A DNA stretch of 64,000 bases from Halodesulfovibrio marinisediminis DSM 17456. GTDB lineage: Bacteria; Desulfobacterota; Desulfovibrionia; Desulfovibrionales; Desulfovibrionaceae. The stretch lies in NCBI RefSeq assembly GCF_900129975.1, contig NZ_FSRG01000008.1, forward strand, positions 108,427 through 172,426, read 5' to 3'. Positions 1-8,735 of the stretch are shown piece after piece; the stretch's first letter is position 1; every line of letters starts with the position of its first letter. The translations under genes and the position numbers were made by a program. Below the pieces are notes generated by a model. That model was not told the origin of the DNA and did no database searches. It saw only the letters and a list, made by a program, of their open reading frames with translations.

Positions 1-711
1 TTGTGCATCAATGAGCCGAGTAATGATAAACGCAACAGGTCGCTCGCCTGCAGGAGTGTACACTTCAAAGTCAGCAAACTTAATGCGGTGAGATTTCGAG
101 CTGATCTCTTTAAAAGCTTTCGCCAACTCTGTCCTCTTCAATCGCCCAGTCGTAAGACTTTCCCCAAGATCAGAATGTTTCTTGGAAGAGTAAACAATCT
201 GCCCTTCAGGGCTGATAAGTAAAACATCCGCCCAGCCATTTTTTCTGCAAAGGTTCCGCATCCGCCAACCTGAAGAGGAATTAAGACTCCGCCACGCTTC
301 CGAATCCTTAGCTCCGGCTCTGGAAAGCTGCGTAAACTCGTAGGTAATTCTATTAAGATCAGAGTCACGACCAAGCATGGTCAGTATTGAAGTCTGCTCG
401 ATAAAATATGCTTCAATTTCCTTCTTTCTTTGGCGTTCAATAATCTGCATCTTTTCGAAGGCAGATTCTTTTAAATGCCCAACAGTCCCCACAAGACCAC
501 GTAAAGAACTCTTCCACTCTTCTTGAATATCTAAAATCTCGAGTTTTTTTGACTCTGTTACTGTCTCCAACTGGGAATACGCTTGGTGCATTAATGCACT
601 AGACGCACTATTCATCGATATTATTCCTACAACAAATAACGGCAACAGACCAACGGCAAGAAAATAGCCAATCAACTTTGGCTTCATTGAAATATTAGAC
701 AATAATTTCAT
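1..711 (-). CDS. Methyl-accepting chemotaxis protein, N-terminal part (cut by window edge)
   Basis: The minus strand is open for 237 codons from an ATG at 711, preceded by GGGGAG, to the window edge, so only the N-terminal sensor half is present. Residues about 1-8 are cytoplasmic, and residues about 9-35 form a hydrophobic membrane segment (LIGYFLAVGLLPLFVVGIIS). A long helical, mostly extracytoplasmic region follows, containing SPEGQIVYSSKKHSDLGE, which is typical of the dCache-like sensor domains of chemoreceptors. The HAMP and signalling domains would lie outside the window. A sensor kinase or GGDEF protein with the same sensor type cannot be excluded without the C-terminus. Chemoreceptor is the best guess because this layout is common in this family. 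Confidence 0.6.
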   Translation of the reverse strand, partial: MKLLSNISMKPKLIGYFLAVGLLPLFVVGIISMNSASSALMHQAYSQLETVTESKKLEILDIQEEWKSSLRGLVGTVGHLKESAFEKMQIIERQRKKEIEAYFIEQTSILTMLGRDSDLNRITYEFTQLSRAGAKDSEAWRSLNSSSGWRMRNLCRKNGWADVLLISPEGQIVYSSKKHSDLGESLTTGRLKRTELAKAFKEISSKSHRIKFADFEVYTPAGERPVAFIITRLIDAQ

Positions 712-1022
712 GTCACTCCCCGAGATTTTATGAAAAAAATAAGCGCAACAATCAGTTATCATATCGACGTGACATTCATAACATTAGCTTTCAATTTATT
801 TTAAATATTACTAAATAGATATTCCTTATCAAATAAAACTAGTACATTTTTACCACAGTAATCTTTGTAGTTAGCTTTCTTTTTCACTTTGAAGTCCTAA
901 CAGCATGCTAGTTTTTATCAGTCAAAAATTCTTAAGAATAATCTGTAATGTCTTCACATAAATGCAAAGTAAAGCCCATTAGCATCTAGCCCTGCGCATA
1001 GCCATCTGATACACACGTGCTC
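712..1022. other. AT-rich intergenic region between divergent genes
   Basis: About 310 bases lie between the divergent chemoreceptor (minus) and phosphodiesterase (plus) genes. The stretch is strongly AT-rich and must hold both promoters. I see no clear sigma-54 element, hairpin terminator or small gene. No convincing Shine-Dalgarno sequence precedes the plus-strand gene. Confidence 0.5.
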
Positions 1023-2336
1023 ATGTCATCGATAGAAAAAAACACTCACAACTACGGAAAACTCGTCGTGCTCGGACTGGACGGACTTCCGCTATCTCTT
1101 GCAAAACGTCTCGCAGCCACAGGGCGTTTTCCGTCCCTTGCACGCCTCACAGCAGATGCAACAGAGATCAAGGCTGAACTGCCGGAATTATCCCCAGTAA
1201 ACTGGACAAGCTTCTACACAGCAGCAGGTCCCGGAGAACATGGCGTATACGGGTTCACCCGAATTCACAGCCGTGGCTACACCATGGGGCTTTGCAATTT
1301 TGAACAACCGCAGCATCCTACTATCTTTGACAGACTTGCAGAAAAAGGACTCCGTTCCCGCAGCATAAACCTGCCGAACACATACCCTGCACGCCCAATA
1401 AACGGGATGCTCATATCCGGCTTTGTCGCAGAAGAGTTATCGCAGGCAGTCTACCCAAAGTTTTTACTGAACCTACTCGGCGCAAACTACCTGCTCGAAG
1501 CAGACACGACCACAGGTGCTACAAATCCAACCTTTCTGCTCAACCAGCTGCGAAAAACACTGGCAGCAAGAAAACATGCTTTTTCCCTGCTCTGGAAAGA
1601 CGGTGCGTGGGATCTATTCATTTTCGTCCTCACGGAAACAGATCGCCTTTTTCACTTTCTCTTCGATGCAGTGGAAGAAGCAGACCACCCATGGCACAAC
1701 GAGTGCTTGAGTCTGTTAGAAGAATGGGATGCTATGATTGGCGACGTGCTTGAATCCTACGATGCTCTGCCGGAGCCAAAACGGCTTATCTCATTGGCAG
1801 ACCACGGATTCACACGACTTATCACCGAAGTTGATGTGAACGCCCTGTTACGCCAAATGGAACTATTCAAAACACACCTGCCGCCGGAAGCTTGCAGCGA
1901 GCTTGACCCGCAACAAATATCTACGAACTGCAAAGCGTTTGCACTTGACCCAGGACGTATTTACATCCACGCTACCAGTCGCTTTGCACGCGGACCAGTT
2001 GCAGACGCGGATGTTCCTGCGTTAGAACAGCACATAGCAGAACGCCTCATGTCCGTAACCTACAACGGACGTCCCGTGTTTAAAGAAATTCACAAAGGGC
2101 GGGAGCTTTATTCCGGAAAAATGGCGCGATTTGCGCCCAATCTCGTCTGCGAGGCCACCGCCGGATTTGATCTAAAGGCTAAATTCAACCGGCGCGAACC
2201 ATTTGGATTTTTTGGACGCACCGGAACGCATACAGTGCAAGACACGTTCTTTTATGATAGCCAAAACGCACAGTATCAACGGGTGCGCGATGTTGGCGCT
2301 GAAATTTTACGACATTTTCATGTTACCGACAGGTAG
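1023..2336 (+). CDS. Alkaline phosphatase superfamily protein (type I phosphodiesterase/nucleotide pyrophosphatase family)
   Basis: A predicted 437-residue soluble hydrolase acting on phosphoesters or phosphonates; the substrate is not predictable. The alkaline-phosphatase-superfamily metal and nucleophile pattern is visible. LGLDGLP near residues 18-24 gives the first metal Asp. SPVNWTSFYTAAGPGEHGVYG holds the Thr/Ser nucleophile and the GxHG-like turn. TETDRLFHF supplies Asp and His, SLADHGF the paired Asp-His, and GRTGTHTV the last His. No signal peptide is seen, so it is probably cytoplasmic. The ATG at 1023 is chosen; a GTG two codons upstream is also possible. Downstream lies a hairpin repeat, not an operon partner. 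Such proteins sit near cell-surface or lipid functions in many proteobacteria, but nothing here fixes the role. Confidence 0.75.
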   Translation: MSSIEKNTHNYGKLVVLGLDGLPLSLAKRLAATGRFPSLARLTADATEIKAELPELSPVNWTSFYTAAGPGEHGVYGFTRIHSRGYTMGLCNFEQPQHPTIFDRLAEKGLRSRSINLPNTYPARPINGMLISGFVAEELSQAVYPKFLLNLLGANYLLEADTTTGATNPTFLLNQLRKTLAARKHAFSLLWKDGAWDLFIFVLTETDRLFHFLFDAVEEADHPWHNECLSLLEEWDAMIGDVLESYDALPEPKRLISLADHGFTRLITEVDVNALLRQMELFKTHLPPEACSELDPQQISTNCKAFALDPGRIYIHATSRFARGPVADADVPALEQHIAERLMSVTYNGRPVFKEIHKGRELYSGKMARFAPNLVCEATAGFDLKAKFNRREPFGFFGRTGTHTVQDTFFYDSQNAQYQRVRDVGAEILRHFHVTDR

Positions 2337-2353
2337 CGGAGAGCCTTCGGCGA

Positions 2354-2418
2354 TACTTCTTTGTTGCCTCCGGTGGCCAGAGAACCTTTTTAAAAAAAGG
2401 CTTCTCTGGACTCTCCAA
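2354..2418 (+). repeat. Hairpin-forming intergenic repeat, CCTCCGG type
   Basis: The motif TTGCCTCCGG is followed by an imperfect inverted repeat, CCAGAGAACCTTTTT against AAAAGGCTTCTCTGG. The same TTGCCTCCGGcGG opening recurs at 5921. It probably belongs to a dispersed family of palindromic elements that act as transcription terminators or mRNA-stabilising hairpins. This copy lies just after the phosphodiesterase gene. Confidence 0.5.
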
Positions 2419-2539
2419 AAACTTTTACTCGCGAGAACAGCATGTTATATACACAGCCTCGCGACTTATGCACCACTACCTTTTGGTTAACCACAATATC
2501 TTGTTACTAACCCACCAGACCCTCTAGTCTACAAATAAG

Positions 2540-2610
2540 ATTTTTAGGAAGGGGGTCTGGGGGAGAACCCTTTTGCAAAAGGGTTTCCCCCAGCCGTCGG
2601 AGACAAAAAA
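2540..2610 (+). repeat. Dispersed GGGTCTGGGG...CAGCCGTCGGAGAC hairpin repeat, copy 1
   Basis: The core 2557-2593 is a near-perfect palindrome with arms CTGGGGGAgAACCCTTTTG and CAAAAGGGTTTCCCCCAG, followed by CCGTCGGAGACAAAAA. A second copy at 7139-7215 has the same flanks, while its stem bases differ in a compensating way. The element lies directly upstream of the helicase gene and overlaps the spurious 5' extension of that reading frame. Confidence 0.65.
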
Positions 2611-2650
2611 ACATTTTGCTCTACACGCCGGAGGCAACCCAAATATCACC

Positions 2651-4801
2651 ATGATTGATTATAAGAATGAATTGAACCCTGCCCAGTACGAAGCGGCAAC
2701 CACACTTGAAGGCCCTATGCTTGTTATTGCGGGTGCCGGTTCCGGCAAAACCCGCACACTGGTATACCGCCTTGCGAACATGATCGAGCAAGGCGTATCG
2801 CCTCACGAAATTTTGCTGCTCACCTTTACCCGCAAAGCCTCGCAAGAAATGCTCCAGCGTGCCACAGAGCTGCTTGGACACTCTGTGGGCAACATTACTG
2901 GCGGCACCTTCCACGCATTTGCGTACTCTGTTCTACGCCAGAATCCTCCGGAAGAATACGAAGGTAGTCTTTCCATTATGGACTCTGCGGACGCTAATGG
3001 TGCGCTGAAGTACTGCAAAGATACGCTTGCTATCGGCAAGGGTGACAAGTCATTCCCTAAGATTCAGACAGTCATGGGCATGTTATCCAAGAGCCGTAAC
3101 AAGGAGATGGATCTGCACGACATCCTTCGCCGTGAAGCATTCCACCTTGCTGCATACCGCGATGACATTGCTACCATCGGTACTGAATACGAACAGTACA
3201 AAGCTCAACACGGCTTGCTGGACTATGATGACTTGCTCTTTAAGCTTGAGCATCTTCTGACCACGAATAAAGAAGTGCGCGAATACTACCAGCAGCGCTT
3301 CAAATACATCATGGTAGACGAATATCAGGATACCAACCTCGTTCAGGCTCGCATCGTGCGTCTGCTCGCAGGCGGTCACGGCAACGTTATGGCTGTAGGT
3401 GATGATGCCCAGTCAATCTATGCGTTCCGTGGTGCAAACGTGCAGAACATTCTGGATTTCCCGAAACTGTTCCCGGGCTGCAAAATGGTTAAGCTGGAAG
3501 AAAACTATCGTTCCATCCAGCCTATTCTCGACTTAACCAACTCCATTCTTGCAGAAGCACCGCAGGCATTCCAAAAGAACCTGTTCTCCAACAAGAAAGA
3601 TGGACGTAAGCCGGAAGTGCTTATCCCTCTTTCTGACCTGACACAGGCTAAAATGGTCGTGGATAAAATCGGCAAGCTGCGTAAGAAGTACAAAAACAAA
3701 GAAATTGCTGTTCTGTTCCGCGCTGGGTACCAGTCCTACCATGTGGAAATGCAGCTCAATAAGCTTGGTTTAAAATTCCGCAAATTCGGTGGACTGAAGT
3801 ACTCCGACGCAGCACACGTTAAAGACGTTATGAGCTACGTTCGCCTGCTCATTAACCCGCTTGATTTGCCAGCGTTCCATCGCCTCACTGCCAATATTAA
3901 AGGCGTAGGCCCAAAAACCTCTATTCGAATTTACGAAGCAACACAGGCAGAAGACCCGACCAAGTTGCAGAAAGCGCTTGTAAGGTACCCTGACTTACGT
4001 GAAGACCTCGACCTAATCGACTCATTACGTCGTCAGCGCCTTGAGCCTGTAGAACTGCTTGAAGAAGTGTTGGTACATTACAAACCAAGACTCAAAACTA
4101 TCTACCCTGACGACTACCCGCGTCGTGAGCATGGTCTTGAGCAGCTTGTGCAAATTGCGTCTGGATATTCTGATATCGATCTGTTCTTGTCCGATCTTTC
4201 TTTGGAAGACCCGACACAGAAACAGGAAGACGAGGAACAGGACCTCATTACCCTGTCCACAATCCATTCCGCAAAAGGTCTAGAGTGGGATGCCGTAATC
4301 CTTATCGACTTGGTGGAAGACCGCTTCCCGTCTCGTCATGCTGTGCAAAAAGCAGAAGAATTTGAAGAAGAACGACGCCTCATGTACGTTGCGTGTACCC
4401 GCGCCCGTAAGTATCTCGGCTTATTTGTTCCATCTTCTCTCTACGCACGCGGTACAGGTGGTAATGAACCGGCTATTCCAAGCCCGTTTGTACGCGATAT
4501 CCCAGGCTCTCTTTATGAGGAGTGGCGTGAGAACTACTCAGGCACCGTAACGCAGACAGCGCGCCCTACAAGCACACCACCTCACCGTGCACCACAAAAG
4601 AGTAGCAGCAGTACACCAAAGCCATCCGCAAGCTCAGCACCATCCAGTGCCATCAGTGGTGGTAAATTAGGTTACTGCACACACAAGATTTTTGGTCGCG
4701 GTAAAATTGTCCAGCATCTACCGCCGGACAAATACCGTGTAAACTTCCCAGGCTTCGGACTTAAAGTCATTATGGAAGCATACTTGGTTATGGAAGACTA
4801 A
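2651..4801 (+). CDS. UvrD/PcrA-type superfamily 1A DNA helicase
   Basis: A 716-residue ATP-dependent 3'-5' DNA helicase that unwinds DNA in repair, replication restart or removal of recombinase filaments. The SF1A motifs occur in order: Walker A GAGSGKT at residues 28-34, VDEYQDTN (motif II), VGDDAQSIYAFRGA (III), LEENYRS (IV), STIHSAKGLEWDAV (V) and LMYVACTRARK (VI). The C-terminus (KLGYCTHKIFGRGKIVQ...) looks like the Tudor-like RNA-polymerase-binding tail of PcrA/UvrD, after a Ser/Thr/Pro-rich linker. I take the ATG at 2651. The frame runs 26 codons further upstream, but that part is encoded by the hairpin repeat. A GGAGG lies about 15 bases before the ATG, which is longer than usual spacing. 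The next gene, thiL, follows closely on the same strand. Confidence 0.9.
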   Translation: MIDYKNELNPAQYEAATTLEGPMLVIAGAGSGKTRTLVYRLANMIEQGVSPHEILLLTFTRKASQEMLQRATELLGHSVGNITGGTFHAFAYSVLRQNPPEEYEGSLSIMDSADANGALKYCKDTLAIGKGDKSFPKIQTVMGMLSKSRNKEMDLHDILRREAFHLAAYRDDIATIGTEYEQYKAQHGLLDYDDLLFKLEHLLTTNKEVREYYQQRFKYIMVDEYQDTNLVQARIVRLLAGGHGNVMAVGDDAQSIYAFRGANVQNILDFPKLFPGCKMVKLEENYRSIQPILDLTNSILAEAPQAFQKNLFSNKKDGRKPEVLIPLSDLTQAKMVVDKIGKLRKKYKNKEIAVLFRAGYQSYHVEMQLNKLGLKFRKFGGLKYSDAAHVKDVMSYVRLLINPLDLPAFHRLTANIKGVGPKTSIRIYEATQAEDPTKLQKALVRYPDLREDLDLIDSLRRQRLEPVELLEEVLVHYKPRLKTIYPDDYPRREHGLEQLVQIASGYSDIDLFLSDLSLEDPTQKQEDEEQDLITLSTIHSAKGLEWDAVILIDLVEDRFPSRHAVQKAEEFEEERRLMYVACTRARKYLGLFVPSSLYARGTGGNEPAIPSPFVRDIPGSLYEEWRENYSGTVTQTARPTSTPPHRAPQKSSSSTPKPSASSAPSSAISGGKLGYCTHKIFGRGKIVQHLPPDKYRVNFPGFGLKVIMEAYLVMED

Positions 4802-4886
4802 TCCAATATCCATGACGAATGCCGACAAACACGTTATTCTTACAGTTGCAGAAATTTGTCGGGCGCCAACACTCAGGAGCTTTTCC

Positions 4887-5891
4887 ATGACGCATAAGTT
4901 ATCTTCCGAAGTTGATTTTTTAGATTGTATTGATCGCCATTTTCCAAACAGTCATCCTCACCTTATTGTAGGACGCGGTGACGACTGTGCTGTGCTTTCA
5001 TGCCCTGAGCGCATATGCTTGTCTTCAGACTTGTTTCTGGAAGATATCCATTTTCGCGAACAATACTTTTCCCCAGCAGACATTGGCCATAAAGCTCTAG
5101 CCGTCAGTTTGAGCGACATTGCCGCCTCTGGCGCAGTTCCGCTTGGATTTACTCTCGACCTCATGGTTCCAGAAGGGCGAAATCAGGTCTATTGGGATGA
5201 GTTTTTCAATGGAATGGCAAGTCTTGCACAGCAATACAATGTTCCACTCGCGGGTGGTGATCTTTCAAAATCACCAATTTTAGGAACATCCGTAACCATC
5301 TGGGGCGCACCAACACGCGCCGCAGGCGGCACACCTGTATTCCTTAACCGCACCGGCTGCTCCGAAGGGGACATCATTTTCCTTATAGGAACAATCGGGC
5401 TTGCACGCACAGGACTTAACGCTCTCGAAACCATTGGGCGCAACGCAATGGAAGAATATCCCGCAGCAACCAACGCACATCTACGCCCAATGCCTCAAAT
5501 TGAAGCCGGACAAATTCTATCTGGTTACAGCAGCATAACGCTTATGGATTTATCCGACGGGCTTGCACGCGATATTCCACGCCTTCTCGGCGAAAAGACC
5601 GCATCATCAGCTGACAAACCGTCCACAAAAGGTGCCAGCATCAATATTACAACTGACATGCTGCATGCAGAACAACTGTCCTATGCACAGAAGCATAATC
5701 TTGATCCCGTCTTCGAAGCTTTCAAAGGCGGCGAAGATTATGCGCTTCTGGGAACGTGCCCAGCTTCCATCTTTGCGGAACTCGTTGTAAAACTTCCTCA
5801 AATGCAAAAGCTCGGCATCGTAACCAGCAATGGGCAGATTGTAGTTAATGGACAAGCCACCACAGAACATGGGTTTGACCATTTCGCGTAA
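4887..5891 (+). CDS. thiL: Thiamine-monophosphate kinase
   Basis: Phosphorylates thiamine monophosphate to thiamine diphosphate, the last step of thiamine cofactor synthesis. The 334-residue protein shows the AIR-synthase/ThiL fold: GRGDDCAVL for metal and ATP binding near the N-terminus, SSDLFLEDIHFREQY, KALAVSLSDIAASGAVPLG, AGGDLSKS, MDLSDGLARD and FKGGEDYALLGT. The reading frame extends 25 codons upstream, but the ATG at 4887 has AGGAGC nine bases before it and matches where family homology begins. It starts 85 bases after the helicase gene and may be cotranscribed with it. It is followed by a GC-rich hairpin repeat. Function is confident from motif order; no other thiamine genes are in the window. 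Confidence 0.9.
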   Translation: MTHKLSSEVDFLDCIDRHFPNSHPHLIVGRGDDCAVLSCPERICLSSDLFLEDIHFREQYFSPADIGHKALAVSLSDIAASGAVPLGFTLDLMVPEGRNQVYWDEFFNGMASLAQQYNVPLAGGDLSKSPILGTSVTIWGAPTRAAGGTPVFLNRTGCSEGDIIFLIGTIGLARTGLNALETIGRNAMEEYPAATNAHLRPMPQIEAGQILSGYSSITLMDLSDGLARDIPRLLGEKTASSADKPSTKGASINITTDMLHAEQLSYAQKHNLDPVFEAFKGGEDYALLGTCPASIFAELVVKLPQMQKLGIVTSNGQIVVNGQATTEHGFDHFA

Positions 5892-5920
5892 TTAACGAGC
5901 AAAGGGATATCTTTGAGTTT

Positions 5921-5985
5921 ATTGCCTCCGGCGGGGAAGGGCTTTGCCCCTCCACCCCACAAGGGGGAGCCCCCCCTTGACCGGC
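5921..5985 (+). repeat. GC-rich hairpin repeat, CCTCCGGCGGGG type
   Basis: TTGCCTCCGGCGGGGAAGGG leads into two short nested inverted repeats (GGGGAAGGGC/GCCCCTCCACCCC and AAGGGGGAG/CCCCCCTT). It is much more GC-rich than its surroundings and shares its opening with the element at 2354. It may act as a terminator after thiL; the exact ends of the repeat are uncertain. Confidence 0.5.
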
Positions 5986-6082
5986 ATAACGTGCAGGCGA
6001 GTTATCGCCCGTAAACAATGACCATTCGTTCGATCAACAAATCTCTTCTAGTGGCTCATTTTTTTGATAACAGGAAAATACC

Positions 6083-7066
6083 ATGACAGCGGAAGTTCAA
6101 TTCATCGGCAGAGTTCGTACCCAATTTGATGATCTGGAAAAATGCCCGAAACAAGGCAACGAAGGCGGCAAAGAGGCATGGGTTGAAATAAACCCTGAAT
6201 TTGCTGCTGGCTTAACCGAACTGTACGTCGGGCAAAGCATCGACCTGCTCACATGGTTTCATAAGGCGGACAGAACCACTCTGGAGGTTCATCCTCGTGG
6301 AGACAGATCACGCCCTAAACGCGGTGTATTTGCTACCCGCTCCCCATCACGCCCGAATCCGATTGGGGTTCATACCGTAACAATTCTTGAAATTGCCGAA
6401 AACAAACTACGTGTCGATCTACTTGAAGCGTTAGATAAAACTCCTCTGATCGACATCAAAAAGACACCAACGCCAGCTAACCTGATTACGCCAGTGAATA
6501 TTCGCCGCGAAGATATCGACGAAATCACTCTGATATGTAGCAAGGCATGGACTCGACGACTTTTTTCAGGGTTCAACGGTAATGCCTCAATTCGCCTCGG
6601 TGATGCTTGCCTTATGACTGCAACAGGCTCCGCTAAAGGCTGCCTTGAGCCAAAAGACTTTGTTCTGGTCGATATTGCCAGTGGCAAAATTTTGGCAGGA
6701 AGCAAACCATCCTCTGAAGGCGAAATGCATTTAGAAATTTACCGGAACCAGCCAAAGGCGCGTGCAATTCTTCATACACATCCACCAAAAATTCTTGCAT
6801 TGGGTGTGCTTGTTGAACCTGCACAAATGCTGAAGCTCCCGATTTTTGAAACTGACTTAATCGGTTCTCGTATGACCACAGCTCCAGCGTTTGAACCGGG
6901 AACTGTGGAACTTGCGCAGGCAACTGGAAAAGCCGCCATGACACACGACGCGGTATACATGGAAAAACACGGACTCGTATGTTGGGCAGACACACTTAGC
7001 CACGCACTTTCACTCAGCGAAGAGCTAGAACACTTAGCCTCTATCCATGTAGACGTAGTTCGATAA
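6083..7066 (+). CDS. Fusion: TrmO-type tRNA methyltransferase domain + class II aldolase domain
   Basis: A 327-residue two-domain protein. Residues about 1-130 match the TrmO/TsaA (YaeB) family, which N6-methylates threonylcarbamoyladenosine at tRNA position 37 using S-adenosylmethionine; the hallmark TRSPSRPNPIG is at 85-95. Residues about 140-327 match class II aldolase/adducin: GFNGNASIRLG, TATGSAKG, PSSEGEMHLEIY (catalytic-type Glu212), HTHPP (His231 and His233) and EKHGLV (His296), so all zinc ligands are present. The frame is continuous and an AGGAAA precedes the ATG. The aldolase could cleave a sugar phosphate such as fuculose-1-phosphate or a methylthio- or deoxyribulose phosphate; the substrate is unknown. 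A physical link between tRNA modification and a sugar-phosphate aldolase is unexpected, and both halves look intact. Confidence 0.8.
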   Translation: MTAEVQFIGRVRTQFDDLEKCPKQGNEGGKEAWVEINPEFAAGLTELYVGQSIDLLTWFHKADRTTLEVHPRGDRSRPKRGVFATRSPSRPNPIGVHTVTILEIAENKLRVDLLEALDKTPLIDIKKTPTPANLITPVNIRREDIDEITLICSKAWTRRLFSGFNGNASIRLGDACLMTATGSAKGCLEPKDFVLVDIASGKILAGSKPSSEGEMHLEIYRNQPKARAILHTHPPKILALGVLVEPAQMLKLPIFETDLIGSRMTTAPAFEPGTVELAQATGKAAMTHDAVYMEKHGLVCWADTLSHALSLSEELEHLASIHVDVVR

Positions 7067-7368
7067 TATTTTTTCTTTCACGAAGGCATCTAAATATAAA
7101 ACGCAAACTTATACAAAAAAGAAGCTGCCCTCGCGAATAAAAGTCTTTGGAAAGGGGTCTGGGGAAGAACCTTTCTACAGAAAGGTTTTCCCCAGCCGTC
7201 GGAGACAAAAAGCGCCGCAGACTCGCTAAAAGCAAAAAAAGCGCCGCAGGCCGCATGTTTTACGGACTCTGAGTATTGCAAGTCGTTGAATTATTAGTTA
7301 GGCATACAGTTTACAAATTTGAAAATCCTTCCCGAAACATTATAACAAAGACTACCAAAGGGACTTAA
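7067..7368. other. Intergenic region carrying repeat copy 2
   Basis: About 300 bases between the fusion gene and hisI. It holds the hairpin repeat described separately and a 14-bp direct repeat, AAAAAGCGCCGCAG, at 7207-7220 and 7236-7249. The last 90 bases before hisI must contain its promoter. No gene-like frame with coding character was seen. Confidence 0.5.
7139..7215 (+). repeat. Dispersed GGGTCTGGGG...CAGCCGTCGGAGAC hairpin repeat, copy 2
   Basis: The core 7159-7194 is CTGGGGAAgAACCTTTCT paired with AGAAAGGTTTTCCCCAG, followed by CCGTCGGAGACAAAAA exactly as in copy 1 at 2540. Differences between copies fall on paired positions and keep the stem intact, which points to selection on the structure. 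Confidence 0.65.
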
Positions 7369-7752
7369 ATGACAGACTTTACCCCTGACTTTGCGAAAAC
7401 AGGTGGTCTTGTTCCCGCCATCGCTCAAGATGCAGCGACCGGCGATGTGCTCATGATGGCCTATATGAATGAAGAAGCTTGGAACAGGACTCTTGAAACG
7501 GGCGAAGCCCATTACTTTAGCCGCAGCCGTAACGCGCTTTGGCATAAAGGCAAAACGTCAGGACATACCCAGCATATCAAGGCCGTGCGCCTTGACTGCG
7601 ACAGCGACACTATTCTGCTGATCGTAGAGCAAAAAGGCGGCGCGGCCTGCCATGAAGGGTATAAAAGCTGTTTTTATCGTGAACGTAACAATGAAGGCGA
7701 AATTTCAATCTGCTCGCCGTTAGTTTTCGACCCTAAGGAGGTCTACAAATAA
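7369..7752 (+). CDS. hisI: Phosphoribosyl-AMP cyclohydrolase
   Basis: Opens the adenine ring of phosphoribosyl-AMP in the third step of histidine synthesis. The 127-residue length fits the stand-alone HisI family. Visible hallmarks are [36 protein letters not shown], the metal-binding [10 protein letters not shown] and the Cys in [19 protein letters not shown] precedes the ATG. The stop overlaps the hisG start (TAATG), so the two are translationally coupled. No phosphoribosyl-ATP pyrophosphohydrolase domain is fused, so that activity must be encoded elsewhere. Confidence 0.95.
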   Translation: MTDFTPDFAKTGGLVPAIAQDAATGDVLMMAYMNEEAWNRTLETGEAHYFSRSRNALWHKGKTSGHTQHIKAVRLDCDSDTILLIVEQKGGAACHEGYKSCFYRERNNEGEISICSPLVFDPKEVYK

Positions 7753-8636
7753 TGTCTTCTACCAACTCAATTATCAAGCTTGGTCTGCCTAAAGGTTCTC
7801 TTGAAAAGCCAACCCTCAGCCTCTTCGAACGCTCCGGTTGGAAAATCCACCAGCACCACAGAAACTACTTCCCAGAGATCAATGATCCGGAAATCACCGC
7901 ACGCCTTTGCCGTGTACAGGAAATCCCTAAGTACATTGAAGACGGCATCCTTGATGTAGGTCTTACCGGTAAAGACTGGCTGCTGGAAACCGGCGCTGAT
8001 GTAAAAGTAGTGTCAGACCTTATTTACTCTAAGGTTTCCAACCGCCCTGCGCGCTGGGTTCTGGCTGTTGCTGGCGATTCCCCGTACAAACGTCCGGAAG
8101 ACCTCGCTGGTAAACGCATTGCTACCGAACTGCTCGGCGTTACTAAAAAATACTTCGAAGATGCAGGCATCGACGTTGATGTTCAGTACTCCTGGGGTGC
8201 AACTGAAGCAAAGGTTGTAGAAGGACTTGCTGATGCGATTGTAGAAGTAACCGAGACCGGTACAACTATCCGCGCACACGGTCTACGTATTATCGCAGAA
8301 GTTCTTGTTACCAACACCCAGCTTGTCACCAGCGAAGCTGCATGGGCTGATCCTGAAAAGCGCCGCAAAATCGAGCAGATTGATTTGCTGCTTCAGGGCG
8401 CACTGCGTGCAGAATCCCTCGTTGGTCTCAAAATGAACGTACCTAGCGACAAGCTGCCAGAAATTCTTAACGAGATTCCTTCCCTGAACTCTCCTACCAT
8501 TGCAGAGCTCACGGACACAGCATGGCATTCTGTTGAGATTGTTGTAGACCAGAGCATTGTTCGCGACCTGATTCCACGCCTGAAAGCAGAAGGTGCAGAA
8601 GGCATCATCGAATACGCTCTGAACAAAGTTATCTAA
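7752..8636 (+). CDS. hisG: ATP phosphoribosyltransferase (long form)
   Basis: Catalyses the first committed step of histidine synthesis, joining ATP and PRPP. The 294-residue length with a C-terminal regulatory domain (residues about 215-294, ending IPRLKAEGAEGIIEYALNKVI) marks the long HisG form that is feedback-inhibited by histidine and needs no HisZ. The N-terminus shows LGLPKGSLEKPTLSLFERSG, with DVGLTGKDWLLE and the PRPP-binding VEVTETGTTIRAHGLRII. A perfect AAGGAGGT lies just before the ATG inside hisI. The two-gene unit ends in a strong terminator. Confidence 0.95.
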   Translation: MSSTNSIIKLGLPKGSLEKPTLSLFERSGWKIHQHHRNYFPEINDPEITARLCRVQEIPKYIEDGILDVGLTGKDWLLETGADVKVVSDLIYSKVSNRPARWVLAVAGDSPYKRPEDLAGKRIATELLGVTKKYFEDAGIDVDVQYSWGATEAKVVEGLADAIVEVTETGTTIRAHGLRIIAEVLVTNTQLVTSEAAWADPEKRRKIEQIDLLLQGALRAESLVGLKMNVPSDKLPEILNEIPSLNSPTIAELTDTAWHSVEIVVDQSIVRDLIPRLKAEGAEGIIEYALNKVI

Positions 8637-8666
8637 CCGTTAGATAGCCACTACAAAATAGAACAC

Positions 8667-8706
8667 AAAAAGGGTGAGTTGATTGAAATCAACTCACCCT
8701 TTTTTA
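8667..8706 (+). terminator. Rho-independent terminator after hisI-hisG
   Basis: Arms AGGGTGAGTTGATT and AATCAACTCACCCT with a very short loop, followed by TTTTTT. It lies 30 bases after the hisG stop and also separates it from convergent fliW. Confidence 0.9.
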
Positions 8707-8735
8707 TTTGCATCCTATTTTCGCTACTGCGAAAA

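Noticed and set aside
2203..2490. 95-codon plus frame after the phosphodiesterase
   Set aside because: Overlaps the real gene and runs through a hairpin repeat; no coding character.
2573..2650. N-terminal extension of the helicase frame from a TTG
   Set aside because: It is encoded by the hairpin repeat and has no homology to UvrD/PcrA; the ATG at 2651 fits the family start.
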